From Burkholderiales bacterium Ga0077547 (GTDB lineage Bacteria; Pseudomonadota; Gammaproteobacteria; Burkholderiales; Burkholderiaceae_C), in assembly GCA_001464195.1 (NCBI GenBank), contig LNEY01000005.1, forward strand, positions 1 through 64,000: a stretch of DNA of 64,000 nt. Reading direction: 5' to 3'. Both the position numbers and the translations under genes were made by a program. Below the pieces are notes generated by a model, which was not told where the DNA came from, searched no databases, and worked only from the letters and a program-made list of their open reading frames with translations. Positions within the stretch are counted from its first letter, which is position 1; every line of letters starts with the position of its first letter. Positions 55,296-63,658 of this stretch are shown one piece after another.

Positions 55296-57065
55296 ATGCT
55301 GAAGCCCCGCCTTGTCATGAGAAAAGTTTCTGCTGTTGTGTTGGTGTTGTGGGGCTTGCTCGTGGCTGGCGTGGCACATGGCGCGTGGAGTGCCGACTGG
55401 CCTTTGCGCGTGAAGATCGGGCTCGACACCTCGGCCGAGGGGCTGCCGATTGCGTCGGCTGTGGATTCGGCGCCCGTCCTGGTTCGACTGCACTCCGGCA
55501 ATTTTCAATTCCTCGACGCCAAGCCCGACGGCAGCGATCTGAGATTCATCGCCAGCGATGACACCACGCCGCTGAAGTTCCACATCGAGAAGTTCGATGG
55601 CCTGAATGAGCTCGCGTTCGTCTGGGTACAGGTGCCCAAGCTCGCCCCAGGCGCCAAGGATGCGTTCATCTGGCTGTACTACGGCAACCCGGCAGCGGTC
55701 TCGGGTGACGATGCAAAAGGCAGCTACGACGCTGCCCAGGGACTGGTCTATCACTTCGACGAGCGCCAGGCCCTGCCACAGGATTCGACCGCCAATGCCA
55801 ACCACGCGTCGAGTGCGACCGCCCAGGTCACCGGCACGGGCCTCATGGGCGCCGCGCTCGCTTTCGACGGCAACACCGAACTGGTCCTGCCCGCGACACC
55901 GTCGTTGAAGCCAGGCGCCAATGGGATGACCCTGTCCTTCTGGATCAAGCCGGCCGACCTCACCGATGCGCCGGTGTACACGCAGACCGAGGGTGTCTCT
56001 CCGCTCGTGGTTGCGCTGCGCGGCGGCAAGCTGGAAGCACAGTCCGGAGCGCTCTCAGCCACTGCATCGATGCCTCTTGCCGCTGCAGCATGGCAGCACG
56101 TGGCCATCGTCGTGAAGGACGGGCTGACGCTCTATCTGAACGGGCAGGAAGTCGCCAAAGTAGCGGGTGCCGTGCCGGAGCTCAGCGGTGGCGCCGTCAT
56201 GGGCAAGGGCTTCACGGGCGAGATCGATGAATTGCAGGTGTCGACCACCGCGCGCTCCGCCGATTGGATCAAGACCGCGGCACTGTCGCAGGGTCAGGAT
56301 CAGCGGCTGGTGGTCTATGGTCCGGCCGAAGCCGATGGTGAAGCTGAAAGTGGCCCTTCGTATCTGAAGATCCTGCTCGGCGCGGTGACGATCGACGGCT
56401 GGGTGGTCATCGCGATCCTGGCCGTGATGTTCGTGGTGAGCTTCTGGGTGATGATCACCAAGGCCATGCTCGTGAACAAGGCGGCCCGGGACAACGAACG
56501 GTTCAAGGCGCAGTTCGAGAAGCTGGTGAATTCCATCCGCCCTGGTGCTCAGGATGCTGCGGTGGAGAAGGCAGAGAAAGAAACGGCCCGGGCCTACCGC
56601 TACTCCTCGCTTTATCGGCTGTACGCGGCTGGCGCCCACGAGCTGCGGGAGCGCTTTGCGGTCTACGCGAAGGAGGGGCGTGCCCCGACGCTCACCGACC
56701 CGTCGTTGAATGCGATCCGCGCGACCATCGATGCGCGGCTCGTGCGTGAGCTGCAGCGCCTCAACGCCCAGATGGTGGTGCTCACCATCTCCATCGCTGG
56801 CGGGCCGTTCCTGGGTTTGCTCGGCACGGTGGTGGGCGTGATGATCACCTTTGCAGCCATTGCCGCAGCGGGCGACGTGAACGTGAACGCCATCGCGCCG
56901 GGCATCGCCGCAGCGCTGGTGGCCACGGTGGCGGGTCTGGCCGTCGCCATCCCTTGCCTCTTTGGCTACAACTACCTGCAGAGCAAGATCTCCGAGCTGA
57001 CCTCGGACATGCAGGTGTTCGTCGACGAGTTCATCACTCGCATCGCCGAGAACCACTCGGTCTGA
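55296..57065 (+). CDS. DUF2341/ConA-like domain fused to ExbB/TolQ proton channel
   Basis: 589 residues from the ATG at 55296; the frame also opens at 55224 (ATGA overlap with tpsA) and at 55317, which gives the shortest signal peptide. The periplasmic N half has DUF2341 (LAFVWVQVPKLAPGAKDAFI, WLYYGNPAAVSGDDA), then a LamG/ConA-like domain (GMTLSFWIKPADLTDAPVY; GLTLYLNGQEVAKVAG). A helix (ILLGAVTIDGWVVIAILAVM) leads to an ExbB/MotA domain: GGPFLGLLGTVVGVMITFAA and APGIAAALVATVAGLAVAIP. The channel motifs are intact. It would work with ExbD next door. Fusion of a carbohydrate-binding-like periplasmic part to a stator subunit is unusual. Confidence 0.87.
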   Translation: MLKPRLVMRKVSAVVLVLWGLLVAGVAHGAWSADWPLRVKIGLDTSAEGLPIASAVDSAPVLVRLHSGNFQFLDAKPDGSDLRFIASDDTTPLKFHIEKFDGLNELAFVWVQVPKLAPGAKDAFIWLYYGNPAAVSGDDAKGSYDAAQGLVYHFDERQALPQDSTANANHASSATAQVTGTGLMGAALAFDGNTELVLPATPSLKPGANGMTLSFWIKPADLTDAPVYTQTEGVSPLVVALRGGKLEAQSGALSATASMPLAAAAWQHVAIVVKDGLTLYLNGQEVAKVAGAVPELSGGAVMGKGFTGEIDELQVSTTARSADWIKTAALSQGQDQRLVVYGPAEADGEAESGPSYLKILLGAVTIDGWVVIAILAVMFVVSFWVMITKAMLVNKAARDNERFKAQFEKLVNSIRPGAQDAAVEKAEKETARAYRYSSLYRLYAAGAHELRERFAVYAKEGRAPTLTDPSLNAIRATIDARLVRELQRLNAQMVVLTISIAGGPFLGLLGTVVGVMITFAAIAAAGDVNVNAIAPGIAAALVATVAGLAVAIPCLFGYNYLQSKISELTSDMQVFVDEFITRIAENHSV

Positions 57066-57075
57066 GGCCCACACC

Positions 57076-57480
57076 ATGAAGATGCAGGCCGCCGGCAAGC
57101 CCTACGACGAGATCAATGTCGTGCCGATGCTCGACCTCAGCTACGTGCTGCTCGTGATCTTCATCATCATGACGACGGCCTCGGTGCAGGGCATCAAGGT
57201 CAACTTGCCCAAGGCCAGTGCGGCGCCCAGCCTCGCCAAGCCGCAGACCAAGGCCATCACCATCCGCGACGACGGCCAGATCTTCCTCGACACCTACCCG
57301 GTGACGATGCAGGAGCTGGAAGATCGCCTGCGCCAGCTGAAGGCAGTGAATCCGAGCTTTCCGGTGGTCATCAAGGGCGACGCGAAAGTCCACTACGAAA
57401 AGGTCGTCGATGTGCTCGACCTCATGGGACGACTCGACATCACCCAGCTCGGCCTGGTCACCCAGCGCCTGGTGAAGTAG
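57076..57480 (+). CDS. exbD: ExbD/TolR-family stator protein
   Basis: 134 residues. EINVVPMLDLSYVLLVIFII is the membrane helix with its key Asp, followed by VKVNLPKAS-like and a periplasmic domain (ITIRDDGQIFLDTYPVTMQE; VVIKGDAKVHYEKVVDVLD). It starts 10 bp after the ExbB fusion. Together they form a proton-driven stator that would act on the next gene's TonB-like protein. Confidence 0.93.
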   Translation: MKMQAAGKPYDEINVVPMLDLSYVLLVIFIIMTTASVQGIKVNLPKASAAPSLAKPQTKAITIRDDGQIFLDTYPVTMQELEDRLRQLKAVNPSFPVVIKGDAKVHYEKVVDVLDLMGRLDITQLGLVTQRLVK

Positions 57481-57507
57481 CACGCCGCGGCGTGCGGACG
57501 ACCGACG

Positions 57508-58188
57508 ATGGACGACTACGAGGACGATGCAACGCCCGGCCGTTCATGGATCAAGACGGCTGGGCTCGCGTTGGCGCTGGTGGCCCTGCTGGTTGGGGCG
57601 ACGCTGTTGTTGATGAAGTTCCTGTCAGGACCCTCCGCCAAGCCCTCCGGCGTGCAGCAGATTGCACTGATCAAGCAGCCACCACCTCCGCCGCCGCCCA
57701 AGCCGCCCGAGAAGCCACCCGAGCCGCCCAAGGTGAAGGAGGAGGTCAAGATCGACCAGCCCAAGGATGAGCCCAAGCCGGACGAGCCGAAGGCCGCTGA
57801 CGAGAAGCCTGCATCGGACAAGCCTCTCGGTGTTGACGCGGAAGGCGGCGCCGGCTCCGACGGATTCGGCCTGGCGGGCAACAAGGGCGGGCGCGACTAT
57901 CTGACCACCGGTGGAGGCGGCGGCGCCTACTACTCGGGCCTGCTGCAGCGCCAGTTCTACGAGGCCTTGTTGCGCAACCGCAAGGTACTGAAGGAAGAGT
58001 TCAGGGTCGTCGTGAAGATCTGGCTCGGCGATGACGGGCGCGTGCAGAAGGCCGACATCGTGAGCGGATCGGGCGACCCGAAGGTGGACGACCTGATCCA
58101 GCTGACCCTGCTCGACATGACGCCGCTGAAAGACGTCCCACCGAGCTCGATGAGGCCGATGCAGCTGCGGCTGAGCAACCGCTCTTGA
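57508..58188 (+). CDS. TonB-like energy transducer
   Basis: 226 residues. An N-terminal membrane anchor (AGLALALVALLVGATLLLM) is followed by the classic Pro/Glu/Lys-rich spacer (KQPPPPPPPKPPEKPPEPPK, KPDEPKAADEKP), a Gly-rich stretch and a C-terminal TonB_C-like domain (VVVKIWLGDDGRVQKADIVS; VDDLIQLTLLDMTPLKDVP). It would transmit stator energy to an outer-membrane partner. No TonB-dependent receptor is encoded in the window. Confidence 0.85.
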   Translation: MDDYEDDATPGRSWIKTAGLALALVALLVGATLLLMKFLSGPSAKPSGVQQIALIKQPPPPPPPKPPEKPPEPPKVKEEVKIDQPKDEPKPDEPKAADEKPASDKPLGVDAEGGAGSDGFGLAGNKGGRDYLTTGGGGGAYYSGLLQRQFYEALLRNRKVLKEEFRVVVKIWLGDDGRVQKADIVSGSGDPKVDDLIQLTLLDMTPLKDVPPSSMRPMQLRLSNRS

Positions 58189-58246
58189 TCGCTCGCATCC
58201 GCACGCCCCATCACCCATTGACTGCGTATTCACCTCCCCACCGCGT

Positions 58247-59848
58247 ATGAAGATCCCTTTGCAACGCCTGGCTGCTGCGCTGGCCATGACCACCTGGGTG
58301 ACGGTGCCCGCTGCCGCGCAGGAGTCCGAGATCGACAAGGTGCGTGCGACGATGTCCAAGCTGATCTCTCAGCTCGTCTCGCAAGGCGTCCTCCCTCGCG
58401 AGGCGGGCAATGCCCTGCTCAGCGAGGCCGGTGTGGCGCCGGTGACGCCAGCCTCCGGGGCGCCTGCCGCCGCACCAGTGGCCCCTGGATGGGCCGCAGC
58501 GCCATCGCCCGCAGCGACCGGCGCTGCGGGCTCCAGCCAGCCTGCGCCCGCCACGGTGCGTGTGCCTTACATCCCCGAGTTCGTGCGCAAGGAATTGAAG
58601 GAAGAGATACGCCTCGAACTGGCCGCCCAGGCGTTCCGCGAAGGCTGGTCGGGTCCGGGCGCGATCCCGGGCTGGGTGCGCCGCCTCGAATGGGACGGTG
58701 ACCTGCGCGTGCGCACGCAGCTGGATCGCTTTTCCAACGACAACGCCGCGGCACTCAGCATTCTCGACACCAACCGCAGCCGTGCGCTGTCATTGCTGAA
58801 CACCAGCGAAGACCGCGAGCGACTTCGGGTGCGCGCCCGCATCGGGCTGACGGCGACCATCGACGAGCATTGGTCAGCGGGGGTGCGCCTGACGACCGGC
58901 AGCGCCACCGAGCCGGTGTCCTCGAACCAGACGCTGGGCACCTACAACAACCGCTACACGGTGCTGATCGATCGTGCTTATGTGCGCTATCGGCATCGCG
59001 ATGAGTTCAGTGCAACGGCAGGTCGGTTTGGCAACCCCTGGTTCGGGACCAATCTGCTCTGGGCGAACGATCTGAGCTTCGATGGCGTCGCCTTGCAGTG
59101 GACGCCGAAGCTCACGTCGGCCATTCGTGGCTTCGCGACCCTGGCCGCGCTGCCGGTCCAGGAAGTCGAGCTCTCGTCGGCTGACAAGTGGTTGTTCGGC
59201 GGACAGCTGGGTGCGACCCTCGCACCCTCGCCGCGCAGCATCGGCGCCCGCGTCGGCCTTGGCTACTACCACTATGTCAATCTGCTCGGCAAGGTCAGCG
59301 CGCCCGGCTCATCGGCACGGGAAAGCACGGCGCCGGCCTTCGCGCAGAAGGGCAACAGCTACTACAACATCTCTTCCGATGTGTTGCGGCCGTTGCTCGG
59401 GCTGGCCGCCGAGTACCACTTGCTGAATGCGACCGGCCAGGTCGATCTGCCGTCCATCGCCGGCAAGCGGCTCATCGTGACGGGCGACTTCGTGCGCAAC
59501 CTGGGCTTCAACCGCCGCGAGGTCAGCCAGCGTGTGGGCGTCGATGTCGACAAACAAGTCAATGCGTACCACTTGCAGCTGGCCCTGGGAGAGGCCGAGG
59601 TGAAAGCACTGCACGAGTGGCAGGTCAGCGCTGCCTACAAGCGCGTCGAGCGCGACGCCCTGCTGGACGCTTACACCGACAGCGATTTCCGACTTGGCGG
59701 CACCGACGCGCGGGGCTACATCCTCGGCGCCAGTTATGGCGTTGCAAAGAACACCGCCGTGGCGTTTCGCTACTTCAGCGGGGATTCGATCTCGGGTCCG
59801 CCGCTGTCGATCGATGTGTTTCAGTTCGACCTGAACCTGAAGTTCTGA
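58247..59848 (+). CDS. Putative porin of the ExbBD/TonB locus
   Basis: 533 residues. Signal peptide ends at AAAQ. A helical N-terminal segment (SEIDKVRATMSKLISQLVSQ; VRKELKEEIRLELAAQAFRE) and Ala/Pro linker precede a barrel: WVRRLEWDGDLRVRTQLDRF, RLRVRARIGLTATIDEHWS, RFGNPWFGTNLLWANDLSFD, ending FQFDLNLKF with terminal Phe. This matches the putative-porin family (PF16930-like, from memory). It is a possible TonB-energised partner, but I saw no TonB box. Confidence 0.82.
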   Translation: MKIPLQRLAAALAMTTWVTVPAAAQESEIDKVRATMSKLISQLVSQGVLPREAGNALLSEAGVAPVTPASGAPAAAPVAPGWAAAPSPAATGAAGSSQPAPATVRVPYIPEFVRKELKEEIRLELAAQAFREGWSGPGAIPGWVRRLEWDGDLRVRTQLDRFSNDNAAALSILDTNRSRALSLLNTSEDRERLRVRARIGLTATIDEHWSAGVRLTTGSATEPVSSNQTLGTYNNRYTVLIDRAYVRYRHRDEFSATAGRFGNPWFGTNLLWANDLSFDGVALQWTPKLTSAIRGFATLAALPVQEVELSSADKWLFGGQLGATLAPSPRSIGARVGLGYYHYVNLLGKVSAPGSSARESTAPAFAQKGNSYYNISSDVLRPLLGLAAEYHLLNATGQVDLPSIAGKRLIVTGDFVRNLGFNRREVSQRVGVDVDKQVNAYHLQLALGEAEVKALHEWQVSAAYKRVERDALLDAYTDSDFRLGGTDARGYILGASYGVAKNTAVAFRYFSGDSISGPPLSIDVFQFDLNLKF

Positions 59849-59853
59849 GCATC

Positions 59854-60570
59854 ATGATGGCCGTTCGCAACTGGGCGTTGGCGTTGATGGCCGTGGCCAC
59901 CGTGGTGACCTCGACCGAGGGGCTGGCGCAGTCCGAGGACAAGAATGCGCAGAAAGCTGCTCGCAGGGCGCAGCTTCAGCTGCAGGGCCTGCGGCAGCAG
60001 GTGCAAGACGCGCAGGCGGCCAAGGCGAAGGTCGAGGCCGAAAAGGCTGAGCTGGATGCGCAGCTCGCCGAGCAGGCCCGGCAGGCAGGGGCGCGCGACG
60101 AGGCCTTGCGCAAGGCCAGCGGAGGCCTGAAAACGTCTGAAGCGGCGCGCCTCCAATTGCTGAGCAGCGTCGCGGCGCTCGAAAAGCAACTGGCAGAGCA
60201 GAAGCGACTCGGTGACGAGGCACTGGCACAGAAGGCGCAGGAGCTGGCGCAATTCACTCGGCTGCGCAACGAGCAGCAACTGCAGCTGCAGCGGCAACAC
60301 GACGATCAGGCGGCGCAGGTGGCTGCCTGCACCGTCAAGAACGGCCGGCTGGTCCAGCTCAACGCGGAGCTGCTGGACCGCTACCGCAAGAAGGGCGTGG
60401 GTGAGGTGCTCTGGCAGCGCGATCCGTTATTGGGGCTGGCGGATGTCGAGCTCTTCAATCTGATGCAGGACTACCGCGATCGCGCAGACGCAGAGCGCTT
60501 TGTGCCGGCGAGCGCGCCCACGGGGTCTCCTTCAGCGACTTCAGTCGCCCCGGGCAGCCCGTCGCGTTGA
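59854..60570 (+). CDS. Periplasmic coiled-coil protein
   Basis: 238 residues from the ATG at 59854, 5 bp after the porin stop. Signal peptide (MMAVRNWALALMAVATVVTS) ends near LAQ. Residues 30-165 are a continuous Ala/Gln/Glu/Lys coiled coil (QVQDAQAAKAKVEAEKAELD). The C-terminal part GVGEVLWQRDPLLGLADVEL has a small conserved-looking domain. Probably the last gene of the adhesin/TonB operon; it may bridge porin and envelope. Function unknown. Confidence 0.75.
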   Translation: MMAVRNWALALMAVATVVTSTEGLAQSEDKNAQKAARRAQLQLQGLRQQVQDAQAAKAKVEAEKAELDAQLAEQARQAGARDEALRKASGGLKTSEAARLQLLSSVAALEKQLAEQKRLGDEALAQKAQELAQFTRLRNEQQLQLQRQHDDQAAQVAACTVKNGRLVQLNAELLDRYRKKGVGEVLWQRDPLLGLADVELFNLMQDYRDRADAERFVPASAPTGSPSATSVAPGSPSR

Positions 60571-60659
60571 AGTGAATCGCCCCGTTCTGTTCCAGGGCGA
60601 CCTGGGGCAGACCCTAAACTCGCACGCTGTTCAACGAATCAGTGTTGCGGAGTGCGTGG

Positions 60660-61376
60660 ATGGAACAAAGCGTGGCGAGCCGGCCACCCGCCGTGGTGCT
60701 TCTGAGCGGAGGGCTCGATTCCTCGACCGTGCTGGCGATCGCGCGTGAGCGCGGGTTCGAGCCCTGCGCGCTGAGCTTTCGCTACGGCCAGCGCCATGTG
60801 CATGAGCTGCACGCGGCCGATGCCATCGTGCGCGCGTTGGGCGTCACCAGGCACGTCACCGCGCAGATCGATCTGCGGGCCTTCGGCGCCTCGGCGTTGA
60901 CCGCGGACATCGACGTACCGAAGGACCGAAGCGCCGATGAGATGTCGCACGGCATTCCCATCACCTACGTGCCGGCGCGCAACACGGTGTTCCTCAGCTT
61001 TGCCCTGGCCTGGGCCGAAACACTGGGCTCGACCGATATTTTCATCGGCGTCAATGCACTCGACTACTCGGGCTATCCGGACTGTCGGCCCGACTACATC
61101 GCGGCCTTCGAGACCATGGCCAACCTGGCGACCCGGGCCGGCGTCGAGGGCACGCAGCGCCTGAAGATCCATGCGCCGCTCATCTCGTTGAGCAAGGCAC
61201 AGATCATTCAGGAGGGCCTGCGTCTGGGCGTCGACTACGCGCAGACCAGCAGCTGCTACGACCCCGGCCCCGACGGCCGGCCGTGCGGTGGCTGCGACTC
61301 GTGCGTGCTGCGCGCCAAGGGCTTTGCCGAGGCGGGTGCGCCCGATCCGCTGCTCGCGCGCTTCGGGATGGTCTGA
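60660..61376 (+). CDS. queC: 7-cyano-7-deazaguanine synthase QueC
   Basis: 238 residues from the ATG at 60660. [20 protein letters not shown] is the ATP-PP loop; [14 protein letters not shown] and [18 protein letters not shown] follow; zinc is bound by the Cys cluster [17 protein letters not shown]. It converts 7-carboxy-7-deazaguanine to preQ0 with ATP and ammonia. First gene of a queC-queD-queE-queF cluster. Confidence 0.95.
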   Translation: MEQSVASRPPAVVLLSGGLDSSTVLAIARERGFEPCALSFRYGQRHVHELHAADAIVRALGVTRHVTAQIDLRAFGASALTADIDVPKDRSADEMSHGIPITYVPARNTVFLSFALAWAETLGSTDIFIGVNALDYSGYPDCRPDYIAAFETMANLATRAGVEGTQRLKIHAPLISLSKAQIIQEGLRLGVDYAQTSSCYDPGPDGRPCGGCDSCVLRAKGFAEAGAPDPLLARFGMV

Positions 61377-61378
61377 CC

Positions 61379-62490
61379 GTGCCGGCATCGTTGTCCCTGC
61401 CATTGACTACAAACACGGTGTTCTGTGCGCAGGCCGGCTTCGAGGCCGCGCGGCAGATCGAGGCCTTGCCCGCAGGGCACCCCTCGGGCCGCTTGCACGG
61501 GCATGGATTCGTCGCCAAGTTGCGCGCTTCACTGCCTGCCAACTGGGCCGCGTTTCCAGGTGGTGAAGTCGAACGATTGCGCGACGTGCTTCAGGCCAGC
61601 GCGGCGCTGCTCGACCACCGTCTGCTCAACGATCAGGTGCCCAACCCGACCGACGCGCATCTGGCGCGCTGGATGCGCGACCGGCTCGATCTGCCCGGCC
61701 CCGCCGAGCTCGGCGTGCAAAGCACCGCGCAACGAGGTGCCCAGCTCGATGCGGCGGGGCAGGTGACGCTGTGGCGCCGCTATGCCTTCCAGTCGGCACA
61801 CTGGTTGCCGAATGTGCCGCTCGGCCACAAGTGCGGAACGATGCACGGGCACGGCTTCGAGGCGGTGCTGCATGTGCGCACGAGTGATGCGCGCGGCCCC
61901 TCAGCCACGACGACCTCGACGCGATCTGGGCGCCGCTGCACCACCAGTTGAACTACGGTTGCCTGAACGACCTGCCGGGGCTCGCCAACCCGACCAGCGA
62001 ATGGCTCGCCAGCTGGTTGTGGGAGCGCCTGGTGCCGCAGTTGCAGGGCCTTGCCACCGTCACGGTGTACGAGACCGGCAGCTGCGGCGCAGTGTTCGAT
62101 GGCGTGTTGCACCGCATCTGGAAGCAGATGACGCTCGACGCCGCGGTGCAGCTGCGGCACGCGCCCGATGGCAGCGGCCTGCGCCGCCTGCACGGCCACA
62201 CCTACACGCTACGGCTGCATCTCGCGGCACCGCTCGATGCGCTGCTGGGCTGGGCGGTCGATTTCGGCGATGTGAAGTCGGCGTTCAACCCGATCTTCAA
62301 GCAGCTCGATCACCAGCCGATTCATGAGATTGCCGACCTCGCCGATGGAGACACCGCCGGCATCGCTGCCTGGATCGCCGAACAGGCACGCCGCGAGTTG
62401 CCGCAGCTCGACCGCGTCGATCTGTTCGAGACACCTGGCTGCGGCGCCACCGTGTCGGTGGGCGATATCGCACTGACCGGGCCGATGTGA
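61379..62490 (+). pseudogene. queD: Three-domain 6-carboxytetrahydropterin synthase-like gene, one-base frameshift
   Basis: From the GTG at 61379 the frame encodes two PTPS-like domains (first GRLHGHGFVAKLRA and LLDHRLLNDQVPNPT; second FQSAHWLPNVPLGHKCGTMH-GHG) and then closes at 61951. The continuation (LNYGCLNDLPGLANPTSEWL, then a third domain with RRLHGHTYTLRLHL, GWAVDFGDVKSAF and FKQLDHQPIHE) is in the next frame to 62490. Adding one C to the CCCC at 61897-61900 restores an open 370-residue protein. Zinc His and catalytic Cys are best in domain two, the Asp-His pair in domains one and three. Typical QueD is about 120 residues. Either a real mutation or a sequence error. Confidence 0.75.
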
Positions 62491-62506
62491 TGTCGAGCTG
62501 CAAGCC

Positions 62507-63142
62507 ATGACCTACGCCGTCAAAGAGGTCTACTACACGCTGCAAGGCGAGGGCGGCCAGGCCGGTCGTGCGGCGGTGTTCTGCCGCTTTGCCGGCTGCA
62601 ACCTGTGGTCGGGCCGCGAGGCCGATCGCGCCAGTGCGGTGTGCAACTTCTGCGACACCGACTTCGTGGGCACCGATGGCCCGGGCGGCGGCAAGTTCGA
62701 CACGCCTGCTGCGCTGGCTGAACATATCGCGCGGCACTGGCCAGCGGGGCGGCCGAGCAGGCCACTGGTGGTGTGCACCGGCGGCGAGCCGCTGCTGCAA
62801 CTCGACGCGCCGCTGATCGATGCGCTGCATGCGCTGGGCTTCGAGGTCGCCGTCGAGACCAATGGCACGCAGCCGGCGCCTGCGGGTCTCGACTGGATCT
62901 GCGTGAGCCCGAAGGCCGATGCCCTGGTGGTGCTGACGCGCGGCCACGAGCTGAAGCTGGTGTACCCGCAACCCGCCGCGCTGCCCGAGCGCTTTGCGGG
63001 GCTCGACTTCGAACTCTTTTTTCTGCAGCCGATGGACGGCCTGGAACAGCGCCGCAACACCCGGCTGGCCATCGATTACTGTCTGGCGCACCCGCAATGG
63101 CGGCTCAGCGTGCAGACGCACAAGACCGTGGGCATCCCCTGA
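62507..63142 (+). CDS. queE: 7-carboxy-7-deazaguanine synthase QueE
   Basis: 211 residues. [20 protein letters not shown] is the family start; the radical-SAM cluster is C-x14-C-x2-C ([20 protein letters not shown]), as in many proteobacterial QueE enzymes. [15 protein letters not shown] and [20 protein letters not shown] follow, and LQPMDG near the end. It rearranges 6-carboxytetrahydropterin to CDG. It follows the queD-like gene by 16 bp. Confidence 0.95.
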   Translation: MTYAVKEVYYTLQGEGGQAGRAAVFCRFAGCNLWSGREADRASAVCNFCDTDFVGTDGPGGGKFDTPAALAEHIARHWPAGRPSRPLVVCTGGEPLLQLDAPLIDALHALGFEVAVETNGTQPAPAGLDWICVSPKADALVVLTRGHELKLVYPQPAALPERFAGLDFELFFLQPMDGLEQRRNTRLAIDYCLAHPQWRLSVQTHKTVGIP

Positions 63143-63165
63143 CTTCTTCTCAACGAGTTCCTGCC

Positions 63166-63648
63166 ATGCCGCGACACACCAAAGCGATCAAACCCGAGCC
63201 TGCGAAGCAGCGCGCCGCGCCGATCAACCCGCCGACCGCGCCGTCGAAAGACCTGCATGTGTTTCCCAATCCGGCGCCGGAACGCGATTACGCGATCCAG
63301 TTCCAGATCCCGGAGTTCACCTGCCTGTGCCCGCTGACCGGCCAGCCCGACTACGCGCACTTCGTCATCGACATGGTGGCCGACCAGCTGTGCGTGGAGC
63401 TCAAGAGCCTGAAGATGTACATGTGGAGCTTCCGCAACGAGGGGGCCTTCCACGAGAAGGTCACCAACGACATCCTGACGAAGATCGTGGCCGTCACGCA
63501 GCCACGCTACGCCCGCATCACCGCGCGCTGGTACGTGCGCGGCGGCATCTACACCAACGTGGTGGCCGAGCACCGCAAGAAGGGCTGGAAGCCGGCCACG
63601 CCGGTGGTGATGCCCGAGCACCCGGGCGAAAGCGGCCTGCGCGGCTGA
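63166..63648 (+). CDS. queF: NADPH-dependent preQ0 reductase QueF
   Basis: 160 residues from the ATG at 63166; the frame extends upstream only as a queE shadow. The unimodular QueF core is complete: [19 protein letters not shown] with the nucleophilic Cys, [20 protein letters not shown], and VRGGIYTNV. It reduces preQ0 to preQ1 before insertion into tRNA. Queuosine synthesis genes tgt, queA and queG/H are outside the window. Confidence 0.95.
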   Translation: MPRHTKAIKPEPAKQRAAPINPPTAPSKDLHVFPNPAPERDYAIQFQIPEFTCLCPLTGQPDYAHFVIDMVADQLCVELKSLKMYMWSFRNEGAFHEKVTNDILTKIVAVTQPRYARITARWYVRGGIYTNVVAEHRKKGWKPATPVVMPEHPGESGLRG

Positions 63649-63658
63649 GACAGTGCCC

